Virus record (IMG/VR): IMGVR_UViG_3300045049_000120
Location: 1-60,034 of that record
DNA: 60,034 bases
Origin: a virus
Reading direction: 5' to 3' (one strand)
Shown here: one piece after another, positions 40,119 through 49,063 of the stretch
Position numbering within the stretch: the first letter of the stretch is position 1
Layout: the number at the start of each line of letters is the position of its first letter
Position numbers and translations under genes: made by a program
Notes under the pieces: model-generated
What the model saw: the letters and a program-made list of their open reading frames with translations, nothing else
Told to the model about the DNA's origin: nothing
Databases searched by the model: none

Positions 40119-40700
40119 TGGCTTTCCTTTCCTTGAACAGCATGGTGGTCCAGTCGAACTCATTCCCCTCGAACTCGGAGAAGGTCACCGACATGGCCAA
40201 GCGCTCATGCGGCATCAGGCGCCCGCACTCGAAAACCCTGTCGAACGGAACCCCGTTCCTCAGTAGCCAGCAACGGCTCCGGAAGTCGGGGTTCTGCGCT
40301 AGTTTTTTGCGGCAGCCTGTTCCGCGGACTGCGCCGCCTTTTCAAGCTCGGCCTTGGCCGCTTCAAACTTGGCCAGCAGGTGCGCGTTGATCGCGGCCAT
40401 GCCTTCGCTGCCCAGTTGCTTAAGCATCGCCTCGATTTGGAGGATCGAGGTCGGGAAGCCGAAAAATTCATCGTCGATATGGGCCACCATCGCTGCCGGC
40501 AGTGCAAAGCCGTTCATGTAGGTCTGGTTGGCCGCTACTTCACCGCCGACGGCCATCACCAGGCGAGCCTGCTGCAGTGGATCAAGCTCGCGGAGCTGGA
40601 GCACACGCCCCTTGCTGTCGGTGACGCTCTCGAATTGCGATTTTTTCGGTGCGGCCGGAGCCGGTACCTCGGCGTCCTGGTGCACGGTAACTTTGGTCAT
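40108..40700 (-). CDS. Tail assembly chaperone GT (-1 frameshift fusion)
   Basis: The minus strand has A AAA AAC at 40,308-40,302 with zero-frame codons AAA-AAC followed at once by TAG. A -1 slip gives a 64-residue open extension (LAQNPDFRSRCWLLRNG... VTFSEFEGNEFDWTTMLF) ending at TAA 40,110-40,108, 8 bases into the next gene. The extension has the look of a genuine domain and no start codon of its own nearby. This is the usual G/GT arrangement of long-tailed phages. Confidence 0.78.
40299..40700 (-). CDS. Tail assembly chaperone G (pre-frameshift product)
   Basis: 133 residues, helical C-terminus rich in Ala, Glu and Lys, ending AEQAAAKN at a TAG. Position between tube and tape measure genes is that of G-type chaperones that coat the tape measure. 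Its last codons form a -1 slippery site (40,308-40,302), giving a longer product. Confidence 0.78.
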   Translation of the reverse strand: MTKVTVHQDAEVPAPAAPKKSQFESVTDSKGRVLQLRELDPLQQARLVMAVGGEVAANQTYMNGFALPAAMVAHIDDEFFGFPTSILQIEAMLKQLGSEGMAAINAHLLAKFEAAKAELEKAAQSAEQAAAKN

Positions 40701-40797
40701 TGCTATGTCCTCTCGTCAAAGGTCGTCAGGAAGGGCGCGGCTGGCCGGCGACGAACTCGGCCACGGTGCCCCGCTGCCGAGCCCAAAAGGGATGCGG

Positions 40798-41226
40798 TTA
40801 GCCCACCTTCTTGCGGCGCCGTGCGGTAAAGGTGAGCTGCATGCGCACCGTCTTTTCGCCTTCCTTCTTGCCGGCGTCGGCCAGGTGCAGCACCACGTTC
40901 TCGTAGCGGTATACAGAAACGCTGCCACCGGTTTCCTGGATGGTCTCGGTGATAGTGGCGGGCGGTTGAACGACGCCGTTGTAGAAGTCGTCTTCCCACT
41001 TGGCCCAGAAGTCGTCCAGGGTTGAGTCGGTTCGTTCCACGTCGATGGTGCCGGTCCAGCCTTTCGGGATCAGCAACTCGTCGGTCAGGCCGTTGAGCGG
41101 GGTGATTTCCGAGTTGGCGATCTTCGGCTTGGCCTCGAAGGCCATGATTTTGAGGCGGACCGGGCCGTACGGGCCGATGATGTCCAGCGCGACGTCCCGG
41201 CCAAGGGTGTAGCCAGCTTGCGGCAT
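40798..41226 (-). CDS. Tail tube protein
   Basis: 142 residues. TLGRDVALDIIGPYGPVRLK, LIPKGWTGTIDVERTD and a basic C-terminus (TFTARRRKKVG) fit contractile-tail tube subunits. It follows the sheath gene and precedes the chaperone pair. It polymerises around the tape measure. Confidence 0.8.
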   Translation of the reverse strand: MPQAGYTLGRDVALDIIGPYGPVRLKIMAFEAKPKIANSEITPLNGLTDELLIPKGWTGTIDVERTDSTLDDFWAKWEDDFYNGVVQPPATITETIQETGGSVSVYRYENVVLHLADAGKKEGEKTVRMQLTFTARRRKKVG

Positions 41227-41282
41227 GTTTCATGCTCCAAAAATGCAGATGCCCCTCGCTAGGAGGAACTGCGGGGTTTCAG

Positions 41283-42830
41283 TTAGCGCGGGCTGGCCGA
41301 AACGGTGATGCTCACCGAGCCGCCACCTTCGATGTTCACCAGGAAGTAGCGCACCACGTTGAGGTACTTCACCTGCACGTCGGCCTGCATGTAGCCCAGC
41401 GCGACGCGGCTGTCCGGGTTGTTGGCCTTGTCGATCTGCACCGAGAAGCAGGGGCCTCCGTTCGGGTCGCCGATCATGCCCTGGGCCTGCAAGTTGGCCA
41501 GGAACGACTCCATGGTCGACTTGGTCTCGCGCCGCAGGTCGGTGGTCTGGTTCTGGCCGATTACGTAGCCATAGGCTGCGGCAACCGTCAGCGCGATGAA
41601 ATTGGTCATGCGCGTATACGTGTCGCCGTTCTGCGTCGGGTTGCTGGCGCAGTTCAGGCCGGAGCGGTGGCCGAAGTAGTTACCGCCCGGACACGGGTTG
41701 GTGATCACGTCCAGGCGCGCGGTGTTGATCGCGCCGATCTCGGCGATGCTGTACGGCTGGTTCGCCAGCTGCCGCTGGGTAGCCACCGCATTGCTCAGCG
41801 GTTTGTTCAGCGGCGAGATGTGCGGGGCCTGCGCGGCGATTTTGGCCGCCGAGAAAGTGGCCGGAGCCAGCATGCGGTTCTGGCCATTGACCTGGTCGTA
41901 CCAGTACACCCAGTCGCCCACCAGCACCTTGAGGCCATAGCCATCGCAGCCGGCGGTATTGAGGCTGCTGGACACGGTCGAGTAAGACGCGCCGGCCGAG
42001 CCCTGCGTCGCCAGATAGGCACCTTCCGACAGCGCATAGGTCAGCATCGTCGGCCACTTGGTGGAGTCGGTCAGGTCGACCAGATTGACCACCTGCGCGT
42101 TGGTGCCACGTAGCGCGTACATGCCAGTGCGGCTGGTGCCGTCGGCTCCGATCAGCGTTGCATCGGTCACACCGCTGGCGCCGTCGGTGCCGCCGGTGAA
42201 GCTGTAAGTGTTGGAAGTGTTCGGCGTGCTGGAGGAGGTCCCGATCGAGGCCACCACCAGCTGAGACGGGCCACGGATGCCGCTCTGCCCGTTGTTCACC
42301 GCGCTGACCAGGTTCTGCCAGAAGGTCGCGCCAGAGCCGGTGATGTTGTCGAACACTTCCGGGTTCATGCCTGGCATGTTGATGGTCAGCTTGTAGCTGC
42401 TCACCGCAGTGCCGGCAGAGATGGTCGCCTGCAGGTTGTTGCCCAGGGTGCCAGTGTAGATGCCGGTCAGGGTGGCGCCGGTCACCGGCGTGCCCTGCGT
42501 ATCCTTCAATGCGGCACTCGCCGCCACATCGGTGCCGTCGGTGACGCGCACGGCGCGGATGTTCGAGGCGCCGAGTTGCAGCGATACCGCTACGGCGGTG
42601 GCCAAGTCGTACTTGCGCACCTGAGCCTGGCCGAGGTAACGCTGCTGATCGACGGCCGAGCCGATCAGATAGGGACTGTTGACCGGGCCCCACGATGCGA
42701 CACCTACGATGCCCAAGATGTCGGTCGGCACACCGTTGATGAAACGCGTTTTCGGCGCGACGACCTGCACATACAGGTCAGGCGCTTGGAGCGCGGCCGT
42801 GTTCAAGCTGCCTGCCTGGTAAATGGGCAT
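41283..42830 (-). CDS. Tail sheath protein
   Basis: 515 residues. N-terminus (PDLYVQVVAPKTRFINGVPT; IVGVASWGPVNSPYLI) and the C-terminal region (FIALTVAAAYGYVIGQNQ; FSVQIDKANNPDSRVALGYM) are typical of myovirus sheaths. Its presence shows that prophage B builds a contractile tail. Confidence 0.88.
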   Translation of the reverse strand: MPIYQAGSLNTAALQAPDLYVQVVAPKTRFINGVPTDILGIVGVASWGPVNSPYLIGSAVDQQRYLGQAQVRKYDLATAVAVSLQLGASNIRAVRVTDGTDVAASAALKDTQGTPVTGATLTGIYTGTLGNNLQATISAGTAVSSYKLTINMPGMNPEVFDNITGSGATFWQNLVSAVNNGQSGIRGPSQLVVASIGTSSSTPNTSNTYSFTGGTDGASGVTDATLIGADGTSRTGMYALRGTNAQVVNLVDLTDSTKWPTMLTYALSEGAYLATQGSAGASYSTVSSSLNTAGCDGYGLKVLVGDWVYWYDQVNGQNRMLAPATFSAAKIAAQAPHISPLNKPLSNAVATQRQLANQPYSIAEIGAINTARLDVITNPCPGGNYFGHRSGLNCASNPTQNGDTYTRMTNFIALTVAAAYGYVIGQNQTTDLRRETKSTMESFLANLQAQGMIGDPNGGPCFSVQIDKANNPDSRVALGYMQADVQVKYLNVVRYFLVNIEGGGSVSITVSASPR

Positions 42831-42851
42831 GGCGATCCTCCAGAAATGGAA

Positions 42852-42874
42852 GAACCCGCCACTTGGGCGGGTTC
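42852..42874 (-). terminator. Hairpin upstream of sheath gene
   Basis: GAACCCGCC pairs with GGCGGGTTC around a five-base loop. The T-run on the minus strand is poor (TTCC), so it may be a weak terminator or an mRNA-processing hairpin. Confidence 0.45.
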
Positions 42875-42897
42875 AGGTTATTCGGGCTGCGGGGTTT

Positions 42898-43065
42898 TTA
42901 TTCGGTGGCCGGCGCCTTATTGACGTAGCTGGCGCACTCGCCGGCCAGTACCGCCTCGATCTCAGTCGGATCAGTGATGCGGTGGCCGCGCTGGTAATCG
43001 GCGAAGGCGTGGACCACCACCAGCACGAAGTCCGGCGCAGCGGCCGGCGGTTGCTTGTCTGCCAT
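42898..43065 (-). CDS. Small protein upstream of sheath
   Basis: 55 residues (MADKQPPAAAPDFVLVVVHA...). Stop TAA at 42,900-42,898. A small gene in this position (between neck and sheath) is common in contractile phages (DUF2635-type in Mu-like phages), but I cannot confirm a family. Confidence 0.55.
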   Translation of the reverse strand: MADKQPPAAAPDFVLVVVHAFADYQRGHRITDPTEIEAVLAGECASYVNKAPATE

Positions 43066-43068
43066 GGG

Positions 43069-43905
43069 TTACTCCTGAATGGTGCGGATGGTTTGGCCGC
43101 TATTCTGGTTGATGACGTTGAGCACTGGCGCGATCACCTGCGGCGCCGACGCGGTTTGCGTGGTTGCGTAGTCGACCGTGTAGATCAGGTCGCGCCGGTA
43201 CAGGCCGGCCTTTTGATTCTGGTCGGACTGGATGGTGTGGCTGTACAGCAGAATGCCGTGCGAGCCATCGGTGAACGCCAGATCGCTGGATACGCCCAGC
43301 GCGACATCAACCGGGCCGGCTGCCGCGTCACGCAGGACCGGCGTCGGCGCCCAGATCGTGATCTGGAACTGCTTTTCCTGTCGCTTGAGCTCGCGCATGG
43401 CCGCGCCGATGGCGCCGACACGAGCAATCACGCTGTACGCACCAGGAACAGTCAACACGGGGCCGGTGCTGCTGGCGGCCGGGAAGTCGCCTTGCAGTAG
43501 AGTGGCGAAGGCCGTGGCGATACTGGCTAGCGTGTCGGCCGGCTGCACGGCGTACATGTAGCCTTTGCCGTTCACCAGCAGATACAGGTTTTGCGGTATC
43601 GACACCGTGCCGCCGAAGGTCACCTGGTTGAGGTAGACCGTGGCTGTTAGGGTTGGGGTGCCGGGGATAGTGGTCACCCATGGCCGCCCGATCTGGCGGC
43701 TGGTCTTGCGTTCGGTTGGCAGCGGATAAACGCTGACATGCACCTTTCCGGCCTTCAGGTCGGCGTCGAGCACGTTCGCCACTGGCCAGCCTGCATACAG
43801 CTTGACCGGCGCGACACAGATGCTTGGCGAGGCCGTACCGTTGGGATAGGCCGCCCCAGTGGCGAGACTGACCAGCAGGTTGGAAACGTCGGATACGTCA
43901 GCCAT
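43069..43905 (-). CDS. Probable neck/tail terminator protein
   Basis: 278 residues, beta-rich, with alternating small residues and LYRRDLIYTVDYATTQ near the C-terminus. It stands between head-tail connectors and the sheath. I assign it as a neck or tail terminator protein from position and size. Confidence 0.55.
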   Translation of the reverse strand: MADVSDVSNLLVSLATGAAYPNGTASPSICVAPVKLYAGWPVANVLDADLKAGKVHVSVYPLPTERKTSRQIGRPWVTTIPGTPTLTATVYLNQVTFGGTVSIPQNLYLLVNGKGYMYAVQPADTLASIATAFATLLQGDFPAASSTGPVLTVPGAYSVIARVGAIGAAMRELKRQEKQFQITIWAPTPVLRDAAAGPVDVALGVSSDLAFTDGSHGILLYSHTIQSDQNQKAGLYRRDLIYTVDYATTQTASAPQVIAPVLNVINQNSGQTIRTIQE

Positions 43906-43906
43906 A

Positions 43907-44551
43907 TCACACCTGCGTCTGCATGGCGGTGATCCGCCAGCCCATGTCGGTCAATTCAGCACTGGAAACGATGTAGCGCCGCCCAAGGTCGTCCGTGATG
44001 ATGTCGGATGTGCGCAGCACGATCCCCGGCCAAGCCGGCATCAGGATTGCCCACCATGGCGTGCGCACATCACCCGGTAGCCTCACTTCGTTCTGCTCGC
44101 CCTTCGTGCCTTGCAGCACGCTCGCTGGCCAGCCTGTCATCAGCGGCTGCTCGGTGCTGGCCGTATCGCCGCCGTAGCCAACCTGGCCGACGCCGCTGTC
44201 CATGCTGACGCGCAGTACGTTGATGGTTCGGTTGCAGTCCACCATGAAGATGGGCAGGAGCTGCTGCATCGCGGCCACGAACAGCGTGCCCTCGATGCCG
44301 ACGATGTAATCGCCGACCTGCAGCTGACTGCCATCGGCTACCGCGTACCAAGTGGCTTTGCCGTAGACATTCGGGCGGGCGTATGTCGGGTCGTCGGCGT
44401 TCAGGCTTACCGGCAGGTCCGGCAGCCGGTTGGCGGGGTCGAGCGGGCTGGCTGCGCTGCTCGGGCGATAGTGCTGGTACGGCGTGCCCATCACCCTGGC
44501 GGCCTTGGCATAGCCTGCCCAGACCTTGGCGTTGATCGTTGCGCCGTCCAT
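43907..44551 (-). CDS. Head-tail joining protein, unknown family
   Basis: 214 residues from the ATG of MDGATINAKVWAGYAKAAR, one base after the preceding gene. Beta-rich in the C-terminal half. Likely part of the neck by position; no family recognised. Confidence 0.55.
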   Translation of the reverse strand: MDGATINAKVWAGYAKAARVMGTPYQHYRPSSAASPLDPANRLPDLPVSLNADDPTYARPNVYGKATWYAVADGSQLQVGDYIVGIEGTLFVAAMQQLLPIFMVDCNRTINVLRVSMDSGVGQVGYGGDTASTEQPLMTGWPASVLQGTKGEQNEVRLPGDVRTPWWAILMPAWPGIVLRTSDIITDDLGRRYIVSSAELTDMGWRITAMQTQV

Positions 44552-44552
44552 G

Positions 44553-44933
44553 TCACACCACCAGGTTGAAACTACCGTCACCCAGAGCCGGGCCGGGCGG
44601 GATGCCGAGGAAGCCGCACAGCCGGCGGCGCCAACCGTCGAACAAGGCTTCGCGGTCGCGCACCTCGTTCCTGTTGTGCGTCCACACCGCCGCGGACTCG
44701 GTATCGAGGTTCGTCCGAGAGCCCACGATATCGGTCTCGAGCTGGTACAGGTTGGCCAGGTAGGAGGTGCGGATTACTGCCTCTTCGGCGGCCTGCAGGT
44801 TGTTGAGCCGGAATTCGAGCGTGCCGTACTGCTGGAAGAAGCGATGGCCGAAGGCCTGCACCGGCTGCCCGCCGAATACCGGGAAGCCACAGAAGCGCCG
44901 GATATCGACCTTTTCGGCATCGGTGAAGGCCAT
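44553..44933 (-). CDS. Head-tail connector protein
   Basis: 126 residues from MAFTDAEKVDIRRFCGFPVF. N-terminal helices and a short size fit gp6/gp15-like connectors stacking on the portal. It follows the capsid gene group and precedes the neck. Confidence 0.6.
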   Translation of the reverse strand: MAFTDAEKVDIRRFCGFPVFGGQPVQAFGHRFFQQYGTLEFRLNNLQAAEEAVIRTSYLANLYQLETDIVGSRTNLDTESAAVWTHNRNEVRDREALFDGWRRRLCGFLGIPPGPALGDGSFNLVV

Positions 44934-44937
44934 CCGG

Positions 44938-45231
44938 TCAACCCTCGTACTTGATGCCGACCAGCGGCGCCAGGCGCTCCAGCAGCAGCTTGATTTCATG
45001 TTCTGCCTTCACGATGGTGCCGGCCGCCCAGAAGCGGTGATTGCCTTCCTCGTCGACGAAGCCGTGCGGCGCGGCGAGTTCGACCTGCTCGGGCAGCGGT
45101 GCAGCAGGGGGCTGGCCCGTGTCACCACGTTTCGGCCTGGCCTTGCCAGTATCGGCAGGGGCGTTCTGCGGTTGCTGAGCGGCAGGGGGCTGGCCGCCTT
45201 GCTGCAGCAGGTCGGTTTGGTTCTGATCCAT
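44938..45231 (-). CDS. Small late protein downstream of capsid
   Basis: 97 residues from MDQNQTDLLQQGG. Gln/Pro/Ala-rich N-terminus, then APHGFVDEEGNHRFWAAGTIV. Perhaps a minor head protein; function unknown. Confidence 0.55.
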   Translation of the reverse strand: MDQNQTDLLQQGGQPPAAQQPQNAPADTGKARPKRGDTGQPPAAPLPEQVELAAPHGFVDEEGNHRFWAAGTIVKAEHEIKLLLERLAPLVGIKYEG

Positions 45232-45284
45232 GGGGCTTTCCTTTCGGTCGGGCGGAAGCATTCAGCCTCCGCCCGGTTTGCGGA

Positions 45285-46598
45285 TTACAGCGACTCGATC
45301 ACCACGCCGCGCTTGAAATAGCTGTTCGTCGCGGTCGGGATGATGTTCGGGTTCGCGGTAACGTCGGTCGGCACGGCATAGCCACCGATCCAGTACCAGG
45401 ACTGGGCGATGATCTGTTGCAGGCGGTCCAGCGGTTCGCGGGTGACCATGCACACCTTGTCGATCATCTCGACCAGGCCTTTCTGGGCCTCCGGGATGTT
45501 GGTGTAGCCGGTATCGATGTAATCGCCCTCAACCAGCGCGCCCTGGCCGCAGACAACTGCGCGATGGATCGGGCCGGCCCCAAGGCTGGCCTGCTGCGGG
45601 GCTTCGTTGGTCGGAATGAAGCGCACGCCCAGCAGCTCGATGATCTGGCCGTTTTTGTACGTCTCGGAGCCATAGGCGCCACGGTACAGCAGCTTGAAGT
45701 CAGGATCCTTGAACAGGCCCAGCAGTTGCTTGTCGTCCAGATAGCAGTTGTACAGGCCGTCGATGGTCGGGACGTTGTTGGAGCGCAGCGTGGCTACCGC
45801 CGTCAGTACGTCCTGCATCTGCAGCGTGTCGCCTGCCTGCAGAGCCGCCGTACTGGCGCGACCATTGGTGCGCAGCACTACCGGCGCCACCGCCGAAATC
45901 ACGGCATTGCCAGCAGTGCCATCGAGCACAGTCACATTGCTGGAAAAGAGCAGGGTGCCACTGACGCCCTTCGGTGCGGTCGACACGTTGGAGCCGTCCG
46001 CCGTAGCGCCGACCACCTGATACACATCGGCGCCAACAGTGACAGTCATCGGGTTGGTGTTCGACACCGGCACCATCACGCCGTTGACCAGCACGTACTG
46101 GAAGCCGCGGATATCGTCAACGGCTACGGTAGTGCCGGGAGCGCCCAGCGTGGTGCGCACACGGGTATTGCCACCCAGGTAGGAGCCATACAGAGTGTTC
46201 CGGGCGAGGCGATCGAGCGACTGCATGGCTTGCTCGCCATTCACCTTGGCGTTTTCGGCGAATTGTTTGGCGATGCCGACACCCTGAGTCACCATGTTCA
46301 GGTCGATGGTATCGCCATACATGTTGATGCCCAGCGTGTACTGCTCGACCGTCCAGCCAGACGGCGTCATGCCGTTGTCCAGATTGGTGTTGTTGGACGG
46401 GTTGAGCGGCGTTTCCACCGGCGCTTTCAGGCCGCGACGGGTCTTGGTGATCGTTTCGCCGATCTTGTTCGGGAAGTCCTCGCGGTCGGCGATGGCACGA
46501 TAGCCCAAGCGGGAGCGCAGACCGGTCTGGAACTCGCGTTGCAGGAAACCCTGCTGGATGATCGGCTGCAGCGCAGCCGGGAAGTTCTGAATGCCCAT
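45285..46598 (-). CDS. Major capsid protein, prophage B
   Basis: 437 residues. MGIQNFPAALQPIIQQGFLQ (N-arm), DREDFPNKIGETITKTRRG (E-loop region), and C-terminal GGYAVPTDVTANPNI. A central beta-rich stretch (about residues 150-255) looks like an inserted surface domain. It follows the scaffold gene and precedes the connectors. HK97-fold identity is inferred. Confidence 0.8.
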   Translation of the reverse strand: MGIQNFPAALQPIIQQGFLQREFQTGLRSRLGYRAIADREDFPNKIGETITKTRRGLKAPVETPLNPSNNTNLDNGMTPSGWTVEQYTLGINMYGDTIDLNMVTQGVGIAKQFAENAKVNGEQAMQSLDRLARNTLYGSYLGGNTRVRTTLGAPGTTVAVDDIRGFQYVLVNGVMVPVSNTNPMTVTVGADVYQVVGATADGSNVSTAPKGVSGTLLFSSNVTVLDGTAGNAVISAVAPVVLRTNGRASTAALQAGDTLQMQDVLTAVATLRSNNVPTIDGLYNCYLDDKQLLGLFKDPDFKLLYRGAYGSETYKNGQIIELLGVRFIPTNEAPQQASLGAGPIHRAVVCGQGALVEGDYIDTGYTNIPEAQKGLVEMIDKVCMVTREPLDRLQQIIAQSWYWIGGYAVPTDVTANPNIIPTATNSYFKRGVVIESL

Positions 46599-46673
46599 TC
46601 GGGGATACTCCGGGGGAAGTTGGACGGTTTTCTGTCCCCCTGGGCGTCTTGCCCCGATAGGGATACGGCAGCG

Positions 46674-47246
46674 TTACAGGCCTACTGCGGCTTTGGCGGC
46701 AGCGTATTCGGCGTCGGACATCTCCGACACGGGCTTAGGCGTCTGCTGGCCGGCCGGCGGCGGCGTATGCGTGCTGCTGCTGTTGCTCGGCGGCTGGCCG
46801 AAAAGGTAGGGTTTACTTTCCTTCAGACTGGTGAAGAGCGCTTCGGCGCCTTCCAGCTTGCCATCCTTGAGGGTCACGCCGGACAGATCGGCCAGCTTGA
46901 GGCCATCCACGTCCACCATGCCTGCCTTGATGGCTTCGCCCTTCAGCTCGGCTAGCAGCACGCGCTGGTCGGCTTCCTTGGCGACTTCCGCGCGGGTTTC
47001 GTCCCGCGCCTTGGTGGTAGCTTCTTCCACCGCCTTGGCGACCGCTTCGGTCTTTTCCTTCTCGAAGCCATCAATGCGGCCCTGCAGCTCGGTGTTCTTC
47101 AGGCGCAGGCCCTTGTTTTCGGCGCGCAGCTCGCGCACGTACTCGGCAGAGAAGGTCTGCGGCTGGCTGCCGGAGCCGCCAGATCCGCCACCTTCGCCGG
47201 CCTGTTCCATGAAGCGACGGAAAAGCAGTTGTTGAAGCCTGTTCAT
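46674..47246 (-). CDS. Scaffolding protein, prophage B
   Basis: 190 residues. Gly/Ser-rich N-terminus, coiled coil about residues 35-105 (RELRAENKGLRLKNTELQG), Pro/Ser-rich linker and short helical C-terminus. These features and its place right before the capsid gene fit phage scaffolds. Overlaps the upstream gene by four bases. Confidence 0.72.
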   Translation of the reverse strand: MNRLQQLLFRRFMEQAGEGGGSGGSGSQPQTFSAEYVRELRAENKGLRLKNTELQGRIDGFEKEKTEAVAKAVEEATTKARDETRAEVAKEADQRVLLAELKGEAIKAGMVDVDGLKLADLSGVTLKDGKLEGAEALFTSLKESKPYLFGQPPSNSSSTHTPPPAGQQTPKPVSEMSDAEYAAAKAAVGL

Positions 47247-47527
47247 TGGTTCACCTCGTTACGCTGTTTGATCTCTTCGGCGCGGCGCTGGGCTTCAGCG
47301 CCGGCCAGTCCTTGCTCGACACGGCGGTAATGCTGGCCGAGGTTGCAGTAGATGCCGATCGACAGCATCTCGTTGGCGATGGCGTTGTTCACGCCATGGC
47401 CGCAAAACTGAACCGTCCCATGCTCGTCGCGGGTGAGCAGGATTACGCCGGTCAGGCCGCTTGCCTCGCAGATCGCTGCGGGCAGCTGCTCCAGATCGTG
47501 CAGCGACAAGGGTTTTTGGTCGGACAT
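47243..47527 (-). CDS. Small late protein upstream of scaffold
   Basis: 94 residues (MSDQKPLSLHDLEQLPAAIC...). Contains ILLTRDEHGTVQFCGHGVNN, an alpha/beta-like core. Unknown function. A hairpin GCCCCG/CGGGGC at 47,555-47,572 precedes it. Confidence 0.6.
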   Translation of the reverse strand: MSDQKPLSLHDLEQLPAAICEASGLTGVILLTRDEHGTVQFCGHGVNNAIANEMLSIGIYCNLGQHYRRVEQGLAGAEAQRRAEEIKQRNEVNQ

Positions 47528-47575
47528 CTAGTCGTCTCCAGGGTGGAAGAAGAACGCCCCGAATCATCGGGGCGG

Positions 47576-49060
47576 CTAGTCGGCGCTTTCGCTCAGCGGC
47601 GGCTGCTTGGGTGTCGCGGCCGGTGAGTTAGGCGGCGGCGGATCGCTCTCGATCTGCCGGATTTCGTTCTGTGGGTCTGCGATGTCGTAGCCCGGGGCCA
47701 GCGTCTTCACTGCTGTTTCGCGCGAGAGCAGGCCACCTTCGCGCAGCGTGGTCAGCGTGGTGGCCTGGGTCTGCTTGTCCGCGTAGGTCGGCTGGTACCA
47801 CTCGGGCCAGCGTAGCTCGATGTCCTGTTCCTGGGTCATTTCGCCGAGCGCGCGGCCCTTCTTGTCCACCAGCTTGAACTTGGCAGAGGCGAGCACCACC
47901 ATATTCAGCAGCGTCAGCAGGGCGCCTTCGCCGTAGCTGATGCGCAGCTTGTCGGCCAGCCAGATCAGGGCCTGATTCATCAGCTCCATGGCCCGACCGG
48001 ACTGCGCGGCACTGAGCTTATCGGCGTTGGCGCGGTTGCCGCCAGCGCCTTCGAGCGCGATCTCGCGCAAGCCCTTCACCCAGTCCAGCACGGCGTGCGC
48101 CGAGTCGCCGCTGATCTCCAGCAGCTTGGCGTCGCCTTCAACGCTGGTCACGATGGCGTTTGCCGCACCCTTGACCATGCCACCAGCAGCACCGTTGCCG
48201 CTGTGCGCCGGTTCCTTGATGTGCAGCGTGGGGTCGGACTGGTACTTGAGGCCACGGCCGCCCTGCGACAGCAGGTAGTCGGCCTCGATCTGCGTGTCGA
48301 TCGCCTCGGCTGGGAAGGTCGGCGCGCCGTCGATATCGTCGCCGCCCGGCAGGTTGCGCACCCAGGCGATGGGCACGAAGCCAAGATCGTGCCGGGTGGT
48401 GCGTGAGGTATCGGCCTTCGGTTGCCATCCCTCCCTGGCGTCCTTGACCTTGATCGGCTGATACCAGGTCTCGGCGATGTTGTCCCATTCACGCCGGAAC
48501 CAGAAGTCGGCGTTCAAATCGTCGTCAGCAATCGAATATCCTCCATTGCGCAGCGCGTGGCCCTTGACCTTGTACTGCTCGGCGACCTTTTGCAGCGTGT
48601 CCGGCGCTTCCTTGTCCCAGGTGGGCGTCAGGTAGGTGGTGGGCATGACCTGCCAGAAGACGCGGTTTTTCAGCACCCGCATCAGAATGGCCACGGAGCC
48701 GGCCGCGCCGCGTATGGCGGCATCGATCATTACCTCGTTGAGCTTCGTTTCTTTCACCAGCTTGGTGAGCGTGTCACGTGTGGTTTCGTCCGCGCAGTCC
48801 ACAGCCGGAAAGTGTCCCTCGGAAAACAGCAGGCTCACCGAGTCGTTGACCACGGTAGGGCAGATGCGGGTACGCGCCGACGGCCGGCGCTGCGCCAGCG
48901 GGATGTATTCGCCGGCGTCGTTGCGCTCGGTGCCGAACGGGTACTGCAAGCTGTCGTACAGCGTGCCGTCTAGCACTCGCGTCAGAGCGGCCATGCGGAA
49001 CGTGCGCTCCGGGTAGTCCGAGTCTCGCGGGTAGGTCTGCTGGAGGGTCTTGAAGTCCAT
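47576..49060 (-). CDS. Portal protein, prophage B
   Basis: 494 residues. MDFKTLQQTYPRDSDYPERT, LLFSEGHFPAV, and a C-terminal MTQEQDIELRWPEWYQPTYAD. Size, place after the large terminase and general pattern fit the phage portal family (SPP1 gp6-like). It forms the DNA entry vertex. Confidence 0.8.
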   Translation of the reverse strand: MDFKTLQQTYPRDSDYPERTFRMAALTRVLDGTLYDSLQYPFGTERNDAGEYIPLAQRRPSARTRICPTVVNDSVSLLFSEGHFPAVDCADETTRDTLTKLVKETKLNEVMIDAAIRGAAGSVAILMRVLKNRVFWQVMPTTYLTPTWDKEAPDTLQKVAEQYKVKGHALRNGGYSIADDDLNADFWFRREWDNIAETWYQPIKVKDAREGWQPKADTSRTTRHDLGFVPIAWVRNLPGGDDIDGAPTFPAEAIDTQIEADYLLSQGGRGLKYQSDPTLHIKEPAHSGNGAAGGMVKGAANAIVTSVEGDAKLLEISGDSAHAVLDWVKGLREIALEGAGGNRANADKLSAAQSGRAMELMNQALIWLADKLRISYGEGALLTLLNMVVLASAKFKLVDKKGRALGEMTQEQDIELRWPEWYQPTYADKQTQATTLTTLREGGLLSRETAVKTLAPGYDIADPQNEIRQIESDPPPPNSPAATPKQPPLSESAD

Positions 49061-49063
49061 GGG

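Noticed and set aside
40205-40507. Alternative frame overlapping the tail chaperone
   Set aside because: It is in the third frame, is Arg/Ser/Pro-rich and has no ribosome site. The -1 frame downstream of the slippery site is the meaningful extension.
45099-46955. 618-codon plus-strand frame opposite capsid and scaffold genes (similarly 41,232-42,113 and 35,350-36,477)
   Set aside because: Shadow frames of the capsid, sheath and hub genes; composition is typical of antisense readings in GC-rich DNA.
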